Part shown: positions 20,533 through 28,263 of the stretch, one piece after another
How the letters are laid out: every line of letters begins with the position of its first letter
How positions within the stretch are numbered: position 1 is the stretch's first letter
Source: Priapulus caudatus
Taxonomy: Eukaryota > Priapulida > Priapulimorpha > Priapulimorphida > Priapulidae
NCBI RefSeq assembly: GCF_000485595.1
Contig: NW_014577990.1
Location: 31,752-60,014 of the forward strand
Reading direction: 5' to 3'
Length of the DNA stretch: 28,263 bases
The notes under the pieces: model-generated
What the model was told of the DNA's origin: nothing
Seen by the model: only the letters and a program-made list of their open reading frames with translations
The model's database searches: none
Made by a program: the position numbers and the translations under genes

Positions 20533-23500
20533 ATGCTCTCGCTCCTCCTCCTGCTCTTCCTCATCTTCCTGGCGGCCGTCTGGTTGCTTGACCAGCGTCG
20601 CGTCTCCCACGGCAACCTGCCTCCGAGCGTCGGCTTCCGCTTCCCGGTCGTCGGTCACCTCCCGTACCTGTCGCGCGACGCTCACATCGACTTCGCGCGC
20701 TGGGGGGAGAAATACGGGAAGCTGCTTCATCTGTGGATGGGGGAGAAGCTGGTGGTGGTCGTCAACGACTACGAGCTGATAAAGGAAGCCTTCAAGAGGG
20801 AGGAGTTCTCCGGAAGACCTGACATGTTCCTCTTCAACGTGACGTCGGAGAACAGGACGCGGGGTGAGTGCAGTCGCGATCGCCCCCATACACACGCGGA
20901 CGCGCACGCACACACGCGCACGCACATACACACACACGCAGACGTGCACGCACACACGCGCACGCACATACAAACATGTAATGTTGAAAAACCACAGTTA
21001 CATAGCACAACATATTGAACATAGAGACATAGAGACATAGATTGCTAGAGAAATAGGTGGCATTGGAATGCAGCATGCATTACAGTTCATACGTATATAA
21101 CAAGTTTTATGTACTTGTAATAGTAAATATTTAGACAGAGTAAAACGAGTAAGGTATGTTTTAATTGGTGCGATTTTACGCGCACTTTGATATAGAATCG
21201 GGATCATCGAAATGTGAGTGTTGACGAAATTTCATGCCGAGTGTATTTCAACTGTTACAGGTGTGATTCTAACAGAGGGCGCCATCTGGAAGTATAACCG
21301 GCGCTTCTGTCTCTCCAGCCTGCGAGACATGGGAATGGGCAGGTCGTCGCTGGAATCCAAGATTCTAGACGAGATCGACATTCTCCTGGCGGCCATCGAA
21401 GAAAAGAAGCAACGTGCTTTCGATTTCAGGTGAGATATTCGCTCGTAGACCGATCTGTTGCTACTACAGTCAAGTAGCAGTAGTGTGTGTCATGGGTAAT
21501 GTACTCGTAAGCTGTCCTAAATTGTATGTACTCATTTATAGGGCCTACACTACTAACACTTCATAAAATCGCTACCACGTTGCGCACACCTATGCACGTA
21601 TAACTTGCACACACATCGTAGTGTTTTATCGTCGCTACGGTTACATTCGCTCGATGCCTGCTGGCGTGCGTTATAATGTCGCCTGCATCTGCATCGTAGT
21701 GCCGCGTTGTCCTTTCAGTCGTCTGCTAGACGCCAGCATCGCCAATGTCATCGGCAAGGTCATCTTCAACCAGCACTTCGGCTACGACGACGCAGAATTT
21801 ACGGGTGTCATCGCCTCCATCCAGACGAACATCCGCATCGTTGGCTCGGCCTTCGCTCTCAACTTCCTGCCCTTCCTCAGGTATTTGGAACGTGTGGAGG
21901 CAGCCTGTAGTGCGTCTCCAGTGTCCGTGTTTGCTAGGCATGCAGGCGTCTGCGATCGGGTTAGATCTAGGTCACGAGATGTAGTAATGTAATGGCGGCG
22001 ACTGGAACTAACGTTCGTAGAGGTGTCTGAAAGTCGAGCGAGTAAAGTCAAGGATGTAAGTGCTTGCCTTGAATTAATATCGTGTGAGGCTGGGGTTAGG
22101 TTCTTATATAGGTACTTTCTTTCTCTAAGTATTATATATACGGATATAGGTACATGCTATGCCATATTGTGCACTCTGCTGAAGGGATGGGAGGGGGGAA
22201 GAGGTAGCAGGCTGCACAATGAATAAGTGTCGCTGAGTCGTGTGTATGAGTAAGGCATGCAGTAGTGAATTCACCAAACAGTGGTTTCATTTGCCAAGGG
22301 TCCATGACAGTCAGCTGGTCAGCAATTAGCATTTTAAGCTTTGTAACAGAAGACGGTTTTTTTGCTTTTGCTGTCCGCTATCTGCGCACCTGTGTCTTGT
22401 TACTGTTGGCTGTTATTGTCGTCAAGCTGTTCTGGCAAACGATGCGTTTTTGCTTCATTTCAGGATATTTTCTCGACTCACCAGGCTGAGCACGGTGATG
22501 GAAAACCAGGAGTGGCACGAGACCTACTTCATGGACCACATCAAGAAGCACAGAGAGGCGTTCCACGACGGTCGGGTCAACGACTTCATAGACGCTCACT
22601 TGTTACAACAGGAATCATGCAGTAAGCAGCCAGAGCAAGACGCAGGTCCTGATGTATTCAACGGTGAGTTTGCTGACGATTCCACCAGAGGGCGGTGAGT
22701 GTAAACTTTTGTATATTTTTTTCAGAAATTTCTTTCGTGTAACGAACTTTGGTTTGTTATTAATGTCAACCTGAATTTAGCAACCAGTAATGTTCCAGTA
22801 GCCTCCTTCATCCTGTCAATACCGGTTAATTGAAAGTCGCCTGTCAGCGAGATCAGTCTGGTTTTGGTTAACACACACCTGGCCATTCCAAAATATTTCG
22901 ACAAAACCTGTAGATGTTTGGTAAAAAGAGAAGAAATTAGAATAGACGCGAGTTGTGCTAGTTGATGCATATGCTTCATATTCGGCTTTACGTGAACTTT
23001 TGACGCGCTCGTGACCATAGCAGATCATCTGCTTTCTGACTGAGAAAAAGAAAAGGGGAAAAGAATTGTGAGCATCATTGTTTACGTGCTGTTATTCTGT
23101 GTTGTTTACAGACATACAACTCAGAGCTCTCATAGGAGAACTGTTCAGTGCAGGCACTGACACGACAACCACCACTCTATCCTGGGGCCTTCTATACATG
23201 ATGCTACATCCACACATCCAGCAGGTTAGTATACTGCTAAAGTTAGACGAGAGTGCCATATCCAAGAATTAGTTAGTATATATCTTCCTTGTCGAATCAA
23301 ACATCGTTTTCGACAATTGCATTTTTGAAACGTGAAAGTTCTGTAATATCCATATATTTGTACATCACCTAGGATTTCCACTGATCTCTAGGAAGCAAAT
23401 GAAATAGTTCTGCAGAGGATATAACCATTCTAACGATAGCTGTGATTTTAGCTGAGATTTCAACTCCATATGAGAGTCACAAAAGTGAATTTTTATCATG

Positions 23501-24774
23501 TTGATGACAAGCTTACAACGGAGGTAGCATCTGTATACACAGGTATTTTTTATGGGAGTAATCACTGACCATGCTTGCGACCATTGTTATAATGTTTTCA
23601 GCACATCCAGAAAGAGATAGACGAGCAAGTTGGCGATAACAAGAGGCCCTCGATGTCAGACATGCCAAAGATGCCCTACACGGCGGCGACCATCTTAGAA
23701 ATACAGCGTATGGCTAATGTTGTGCCTCTCGGTAAGACATTCAATAACGGAACAATCACACTTTTATACACAGTTATATATAGCAGCACTAGTAGTAATT
23801 ATATATGTGACCATGATTATATCTTAAATTGCTACACTATTGGGTTAGTAAATCCCCTGGCAAACAAGTTATTTTGTATGAATGTAAAATGTATATAACG
23901 TGTAAACCTATAACTGCAGCGTCCACACATCCACAACCCTAATGCTCCTATATATGCATCTTTAATAATCCATTCGTAAAGACGCGAGACTGACCGTGCG
24001 GTCTTCAGAGCATGCGTGCGAACGCCGTGCAAGTTTTGTTTCCGCGCGCAGGTGTGATGCATGCGAACAACGCGGGACCGGCAGAGCTTGGGGGCTACAC
24101 GATTCCGGCAGGAACCACGATATTTCCCAATCTGTACGCCGTGCATACCGACCCCAAGCTGTGGCCAGAGCCTGCAGCGTTCCGGCCCGAGAGGTTCCTC
24201 AGTCTGGATGGGAAGGTGCTCATCCCTGAGGGCTTCGTACCTTTCTCAGTCGGTGAGGATGGATTTAGTACCAGTAGCATCTCTATGTTGTCTCTGAAAC
24301 AAAAGTGAAAACACAGCCAGAAAATCGTATATTTCAAAATTCCTGATTTCTACCGTAAAGCCTTTTAGTCTAATCCAGAAATATTAGACAGTTCTGTCTC
24401 TCTTTATATATTCACTAGTTTACTGATTATACTAGGTAATTAAACATTTTAGAGAGTTTACATACTGGTATCACCTAGTGTTTAATGAAGTAGCAGATGG
24501 TAGTCACCAGAGTACTGGGATATAGTTATTCTGCAGGTGGATATATACATTGTGGCCCTCACTGAATGTGTGAATGCATTCCTCTGTTTCAGGGAAGAGG
24601 AAATGTCTGGGCGAGAGCTTAGCTAAGATGGAGCTGTTCTTATTCTTCACATGCTTGCTGCAGAAGTTCAGCTTTCAGCTACCAGATGGCGCTGCACAGC
24701 CAGACATGAAGGGTGTTCTGGGAATAACACTGACACCCAAACCTTACAAGTTATGTGCAATCCGGCGGTCATAG
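20533..24774 (+). CDS. Cytochrome P450, CYP2 clan, complete 8-exon gene
   Basis: Exons: 20533-20863, 21261-21429, 21719-21880, 22464-22663, 23112-23224, 23602-23731, 24052-24252, 24593-24774. All junctions are GT-AG, phases 1,2,2,1,0,1,1; the total is 1488 nt, 495 residues plus TAG. Motifs: N-terminal ER membrane anchor at about 1-19, [15 protein letters not shown] hinge at about 29-44, C-helix W120KYNR124R, I-helix AGTDTT (301-306), K-helix E358IQR361, FRPERF (412-417) and heme loop F433[10 protein letters not shown] with ligand Cys440. Known: these enzymes oxidise small lipophilic substrates in the endoplasmic reticulum using NADPH-P450 reductase. The length is typical of the family. The last intron falling just before GKRKCLG and the ending [26 protein letters not shown] fit the CYP2 family pattern. 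The substrate is unknown; CYP2U/CYP2J-like is a guess. Nothing is broken. Confidence 0.95.
20891..20976. repeat. CA/CG-rich tandem repeat in P450 intron 1
   Basis: Two related units about 42 bp apart, both CACGC-GACG-GCACGCACAC and CGCGCACGCACATAC, start some 25 bp after the exon 1 donor. The sequence alternates purine and pyrimidine and so could favour Z-DNA; that is inference. Confidence 0.8.
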
Positions 24775-24794
24775 TTATCTATACATACTACACT

Positions 24795-24796
<2 letters not shown>

Positions 24797-24829
<33 letters not shown>
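24797..24829. repeat. (AT)n microsatellite
   Basis: Uninterrupted alternating A and T about 20 bp after the P450 stop codon. Confidence 0.95.
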
Positions 24830-24833
<4 letters not shown>

Positions 24834-24849
24834 CCCCAAACAGTCTCTA

Positions 24850-24896
24850 ATATCTGGTAAAGCCAAACCACTTGGTGGTTTGGCTTTACCAGATAT
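24850..24896. repeat. Perfect 22-bp hairpin, 3-bp loop
   Basis: The arm 24850-24871 (core TCTGGTAAAGCCAAACCAC) is exactly complementary to 24875-24896, with loop TTG. It lies 75 bp after the P450 stop and so probably in its 3' UTR. It could be a foldback insertion or an RNA structural element. Confidence 0.9.
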
Positions 24897-24900
24897 ACCT

Positions 24901-24928
24901 TTAACCTGTCTTGCTGCAAACAGGTTAA
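24901..24928. repeat. 9-bp stem-loop TTAACCTGT/ACAGGTTAA
   Basis: Perfect 9-bp arms with a 10-bp loop, starting 4 bp after the larger 22-bp hairpin. Confidence 0.85.
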
Positions 24929-24980
24929 TTTAGCATTGCTATCTCTTGAAAAACGTCAATTTTTATTTTTACTCGACTAC

Positions 24981-25100
24981 AAGTTGTGTGTTGACGTTAT
25001 ATTAATGTTTTACTATAATTTTTAAATAAAACAAAATTGTGTAGCACGTGCATTCATTATCCAATTTTATATATCTAATTTTATAATCACGTGTGTGCGC
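24981..25100 (+). repeat. Dispersed repeat, copy 2
   Basis: A diverged match to 1940-2045: GTTGACGTTATATTAATG, an A/T-rich middle with AATAAA, GCATTCATTATCCAATTTTA and a GTGTGCGCGTG tail. Same orientation as copy 1. Confidence 0.6.
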
Positions 25101-25333
25101 GTGCACGCATGCTTCTCTCCCTTGCCCTCTCCTCCCTCTCATTCTTCCTGTGTGTGTGCGTGCGCATTACTAGGTCATGTGAGCAAAACACTTACGGTAT
25201 ATGTGTGAAATAATAATACAAAAATGTGTTTTTAGTATGTGTGGTGCAGTATGTAGACTATAGAAAAAAAAAAAAATAATACATACATAATTAAAACTTG
25301 CGCGGCTAAGGCAATAAAACCATTAAAAATTTC

Positions 25334-25452
25334 GTGCCCACCACAAACAGTTTTTGAACCCAAAAATTTCTTAGCCACCACAAACAGTTTGTGGTCCCGA
25401 AAAATTCTTAGCCACAACAAACAGTTTGTCGACCCACAAAATTCTTGGCCAC
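25334..25452. repeat. 37-bp tandem repeat, about three units
   Basis: Units share CCACAAACAGTTTGT-G and CCC-AAAAATTCTT-GCCAC; the CAAACAG core recurs at 25344, 25381 and 25418. The units are diverged, so the array is not recent. Confidence 0.85.
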
Positions 25453-25634
25453 TAGCTGTCATTGTGTGCAATACAGAAATCCTTATAGGTAGCATATTCA
25501 GACTGTTGGTCAAAGAGATCGGCCTATAACCAATGCAAGCAGCACAATAGAGTATATTCTACTTTTAACTCATATATGTGTGGGTCCACAGTTTGGTTGT
25601 GGTGCCCCCCCCCCTCCTGACTCTCTGTCAGGGT

Positions 25635-25894
25635 GGACTCCCTGATTTGACATATGCAGGAGTCCGTGTGACTCCCTGAAAATTCTTCTATACTATCTAG
25701 TTCATTCCAGAGCACGGCCTCGCGGAATTGCCGTATTTTTTCATCAAATGTCCAAAGAAAAATTGGCATGAATCTTCAAAATAAGCACATGCGTTATTGT
25801 TAATATCTAGTTTTGAACTTCAGACTGCCGACTCCCTCATTTTGCTGTGGACTCCCTCTTTTTGAGGGTATAGGGAGTCCGTTGGACTCCCGTG
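25635..25894. repeat. Paired GGACTCC inverted-repeat units
   Basis: Two related ~45-bp units (25635-25678 and 25849-25894). Each begins GGACTCCCT, has an inverted GGAGTCC about 20 bp later, and ends with another GACTCCC. In the second unit GGACTCCCT/AGGGAGTCC are perfect 9-bp arms. Confidence 0.7.
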
Positions 25895-26192
25895 TTCAAA
25901 AGTTAATTTCTAACCCTGTGTATATATATCTATCTAGCCTGTTCAGATTTCAGTTTTTGATTGTCCAAATAAATTATTGTGCTCTGCCATTTCTGATGCT
26001 TTCTTTTTCTAATATTTCATTCTCAAAACTTTTGATTTCTTGTAATTTAATTCCTTAGCAGGGTAAATGTTTCCTTAGAAGTAAGAGCGCTGGCTCTGGA
26101 TCCGGTTTTCCTATCACCCGTGATGTATTCTCCGATTGTTGTGACTGTAAAGAGTACCGGAGAATTTTAATGCTCTGGTGTGGCCACAATTA

Positions 26193-26218
26193 ATGACCTT
26201 AATGACCTCAATGACCTC
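26193..26218. repeat. AATGACCT short tandem repeat
   Basis: Three successive AATGACCT-type 9-bp units just upstream of the GAGGAG tract. Confidence 0.8.
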
Positions 26219-26250
26219 GCTTTTCACTACGTGACGAGGTACGTGAAAAT

Positions 26251-26316
26251 GATGATGATGAGGAGGAGGAGGAGGAGGAGGTAAAGGAGAGGAGAGCAGG
26301 GGAGGTAAAGGAGGGG
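26251..26316. repeat. Purine tract, inverted relative to the downstream minisatellite
   Basis: ATG and GAG repeats lead into AGGTAAAGGAGAGGAGAGCA and GGGGAGGTAAAGGA. The latter is the reverse complement of the 24-bp unit at 26905-27030, so one inverted unit stands about 600 bp from the main array. Confidence 0.8.
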
Positions 26317-26503
26317 CATTGAACTTTCAGTCGTGGCGGTCGTGCGTATAGCGAGCGAGTGAAGTAAACCTTCCGTATCCATATCGAGTTCGGATTGTAT
26401 ATAGAGTGGAGTAGCGGAGGTTTGTACTAAGTTGCCATAATACTCTTATGCGTATATGCTAGCTACCGTGTGATCAGGAGTGAATAATTAAGCTCCGTTT
26501 TGT

Positions 26504-26870
26504 CTGATCCCCCTCTTCTCTCTATACCCCCTTACCTCCCCTCCTCTCTCTATACTCCCTTACCTCCCCTCCTCTCTCTACTCCTTTACCTTCCCTCCTC
26601 TCTCTACTCCCTTACCTCCTCTCCTCTCTCTACTACCTTACCTCCCCTCCTCTCACTACTCCCTTACCTCCCCTCCTCTCTCTACTCCCTTACCTCCCCT
26701 CCTCTCACTTTTCCCTTACCTCCCCTCCTCTCACTTTTCCCTTACCTCCCCTCCTCTCACTACTCCCTTACCTCCCCTCCTCTCACTACTCCCTTACCTC
26801 CCCTCCTCTCTCTACTCCCTTACCTCCCTTCCTCTCACTACTCCCTTACCTCCCCTCCTTCTCCTACTGT
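26504..26870. repeat. Pyrimidine minisatellite, 26-bp period
   Basis: About 14 units of CTCCCTTACCTCCCC followed by TCCTCTCTCTA or TCCTCTCACTA. The TTACC core recurs every 26 bp (for example 26586, 26612, 26638, 26664, 26690). One strand is almost entirely C/T. Confidence 0.95.
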
Positions 26871-26904
26871 ACTTTGTACGTATCTCCTCATCTACCTACC
26901 CTGC

Positions 26905-27030
26905 TCTCCTCTCCTCTACCTCCCCTGCTCTCCTCTCCTTTACCTCCCCTGCTCTCCTCTCCTCTACCTCCCCTGCTCTCCTCTCCTTTACCTCCCCTGC
27001 TCTCCTCTCCTTTACCTCCCCTGCTCTCCT
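26905..27030. repeat. Pyrimidine minisatellite, 24-bp period
   Basis: About five units of TACCTCCCCTGCTCTCCTCT-CT; the TACC core recurs at 26917, 26941, 26965, 26989 and 27013. Because the period is a multiple of three, both strands appear open and give simple repeated peptides, such as RRAGEVKE on the minus strand. This is not evidence of a gene. Confidence 0.95.
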
Positions 27031-27309
27031 TTGTAGATTGAAATTGGGCCGCAAGGTGTACCTGATACCGAATGAGGTCCTTATAGGCATTAGCTCTTGT
27101 TAGTAGCTACTGATGTCACCCACTGATACAGATGCGCGCGAATGGATTCAATGACGTGACCCTGACAGCGTCATATTTGAGTATGTACGTGTGCGTGCGC
27201 GGGCATGCGTGCGTGCCTGCTTGTATTGTATACCGCAATGGGAGCTTCTTCAACTTCCAAAACTCGCTATTGCGCGAAATAAATAAAAGCTATATATATA
27301 TACAGGCGG

Positions 27310-27602
27310 CAGGCCTGTAGCCAGGGGGTGTTCGGGAGTTCGCACGAGCAAAAAAAGGGGGTGTCCTCCCCCCAGCAAAAAAATAATAATTTGCAAGAAT
27401 TTCATCTCGGATATGCACCAGATCGCTCCATTTTAGTGTAATAAATGCAAAATCTCCATCGTGTGGGAGGGAGGACACCTCCATCCAACACCCTCTCCCT
27501 ACTCGGTCGCTATGCTCCCTCGCTCGGTCGCTTCCCGCCCGACCAAATGGCCAACATTTAAAAACGAACCCCCCCAATATAAATTAGCTGGCTACGGGCC
27601 TG
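27310..27602. mobile_element. MITE with CAGGCCTGTAGCC termini
   Basis: A 293-bp element. The left end CAGGCCTGTAGCCAGGGGG is matched by CTGGCTACGGGCCTG inverted at the right end. There is an inner inverted pair, GGTGTCCTCC near 27360 and GGAGGACACCTCC near 27470, and no transposase. The AT-rich flanks (TATATATA on both sides) could be a target duplication but are also simple sequence. From memory, non-autonomous elements with these ends and the CGCTCCATTTTAGTGTAATA-type core are common in marine invertebrates; unverified. Confidence 0.8.
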
Positions 27603-27763
27603 TATATATACATATAAATACAATATATGTATGTATATCATATATTACGCGCACGCACGGTACACCTCACTGGCGTAATAGTTTGACACATAATTGTACG
27701 ATTAGTACTTATCGCTCCTGATAGATGGCGCAAGGATACACCACAAACACACACACAATAATC

Positions 27764-27968
27764 ATGGCTGTTGAAGTGTTGTTGTCTTTCTTTGCCGATG
27801 CGTTTCGGCCACTATATTTAGTATTTATAGTGCCAACAGTTGTCACGTTGGCTGTGGCTTTTTGGATTTATTACAGAGCGACCCATGGAGCGTTTCATTC
27901 CAAGTACAGGCTGGAACCGCGGCCGCTAGTAAAAGACCAGCGAGAGAGAGACAAAGTTCTCAAGCAAG
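27764..27968 (+). CDS. First coding exon, possible Delta(24)-sterol reductase (DHCR24-like), partial
   Basis: Seen: 68 codons from MAVEVLLSFF, with one hydrophobic segment (PLYLVFIVPTVVTLAVAFWI, about residues 16-35), then IYYRATHGAFH and LEPRPLVKDQRERDKVLKQ, ending at a GTGGGC donor in phase 1. I chose ATG 27764 because of its A at -3 and G at +4; an in-frame ATG at 27725 would add 13 polar residues in a poorer context. The spacing of a membrane anchor, then a YYxRA-like motif, then a charged Q-R-RD--KQ stretch resembles the start of human DHCR24, which reduces the sterol side chain at C24 in the ER. The resemblance is short and judged by eye. It could be another single-pass membrane enzyme. 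The rest lies beyond the window. Confidence 0.4.
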
Positions 27969-28032
27969 GTGGGCGTTCAACAACATCTGATACTGTACTG
28001 TAGCTGTATACACTATACAGTATAATTTAATA

Positions 28033-28072
<40 letters not shown>

Positions 28073-28263
28073 ACCGATTGACGTTACCATTTACTTAAAT
28101 TAAGGCGTCAGTCAGTAAGTATTCTCCCCCATGTCAATGACAATGTCAATGTCTCTCGTTGTTATTATTTAGGCAGTGTCTAAACAACCGGACCCGGTTT
28201 GGGAATCACTTTCCCCTGGGCGTAGATGGAGGGTGCCGCTACGTGGTAGCACTAGTGTTAAGA
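27969..28263 (+). other. Presumed intron 1 of the membrane-protein gene
   Basis: Begins GTGGGC and contains a (GTT)n microsatellite at 28034-28072 and the small palindrome AACCGG-AC-CCGGTT near 28190. No further exon was recognised before the window ends. Confidence 0.45.
28034..28072. repeat. (GTT)n microsatellite
   Basis: Thirteen uninterrupted GTT units. Confidence 0.97.

Larger units (their letters stand above)
24775..27763. other. Repeat-rich intergenic DNA downstream of the P450
   Basis: No coding exon was recognised. It contains an AT microsatellite, two adjacent hairpins, a dispersed repeat, a 37-bp tandem repeat, GGACTCC inverted repeats, 26-bp and 24-bp pyrimidine minisatellites and a MITE. 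AATAAA at 25025-25030 is a possible P450 polyadenylation signal, but it lies within the dispersed repeat. The long open frame over the minisatellite is a by-product of the repeat. Confidence 0.6.

Noticed and set aside
20834-21076. Cysteine/valine-rich minus-strand open frames over P450 exon 1 and intron 1
   Set aside because: They come from the CA/CG repeat read in the opposite strand.
1750-24774. A coordinated lipid-metabolism gene cluster (ACLY, P450, sterol reductase-like)
   Set aside because: Unrelated SUMO lies between them, strands and spacing differ, no shared regulatory motif was seen, and the assembly order is itself doubtful.
26500-27036. 178-codon open frame of S/P/L-rich repeats
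   Set aside because: It lies wholly in the 26- and 24-bp pyrimidine minisatellites; the frame stays open because the units lack stop codons. It has no domain or splice context.
1-28263. Bacterial-type systems, CRISPR arrays, or integrated viral genes
   Set aside because: No spaced identical repeats of CRISPR size, no operon layout and no viral proteins were seen. All recognised genes are animal genes with introns.

Overview
This window is nuclear DNA from an animal. Its genes are split by short to medium GT-AG introns. The introns and intergenic DNA are rich in microsatellites, minisatellites, foldback repeats and MITE-like elements, as in many marine invertebrate genomes. Protein matches were recognised by eye from conserved family sequence; no search was run, and I cannot name the species. 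There are no bacterial operons, CRISPR arrays or phage genes.

Left part (1-7750): three coding exons of ATP-citrate lyase (ACLY), all on the minus strand. Spliced in mRNA order they give 144 uninterrupted N-terminal residues with compatible phases. Their physical order is wrong, however: exon 1 is at 4074-4220, exon 2 at 1750-1872, and exon 3 lies upstream of exon 1 at 6622-6783. This points to a local misassembly or a real rearrangement.

Middle part (7752-20100): a SUMO gene of the SUMO1 type on the plus strand. Exons 1 and 2 occur once. Exons 3-5 and about 3 kb of downstream DNA occur twice, at 10091-14892 (copy A) and 15241-20100 (copy B). The copies differ mainly by single-base indels, microsatellite lengths and one insertion of about 600 bp, and they are separated by a 10-N gap at 14893-14902. 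The simplest reading is two haplotypes, or two overlapping contig ends, placed in tandem by the assembler. Copy A has a frameshift and stop in exon 3 and has lost the normal stop codon. Copy B gives a clean 97-residue SUMO when joined to exons 1 and 2.

Right part (20533-24774): a complete eight-exon cytochrome P450 gene of the CYP2 clan, 495 residues, with all hallmark motifs. After it come 3 kb of repeats: paired hairpins, a 37-bp tandem repeat, pyrimidine-rich minisatellites of 26 and 24 bp, and a MITE with CAGGCCTGTAGCC ends. At the right edge (27764-27968) is a first coding exon for a membrane-anchored protein, tentatively a Delta(24)-sterol reductase (DHCR24-like).

ACLY, the P450 and the possible sterol reductase all touch lipid metabolism, but nothing suggests that they are co-regulated. 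I found no convincing new molecular system. The strongest observations concern genome structure: the false or haplotypic duplication, the scrambled ACLY exons and the allele-specific insertion.
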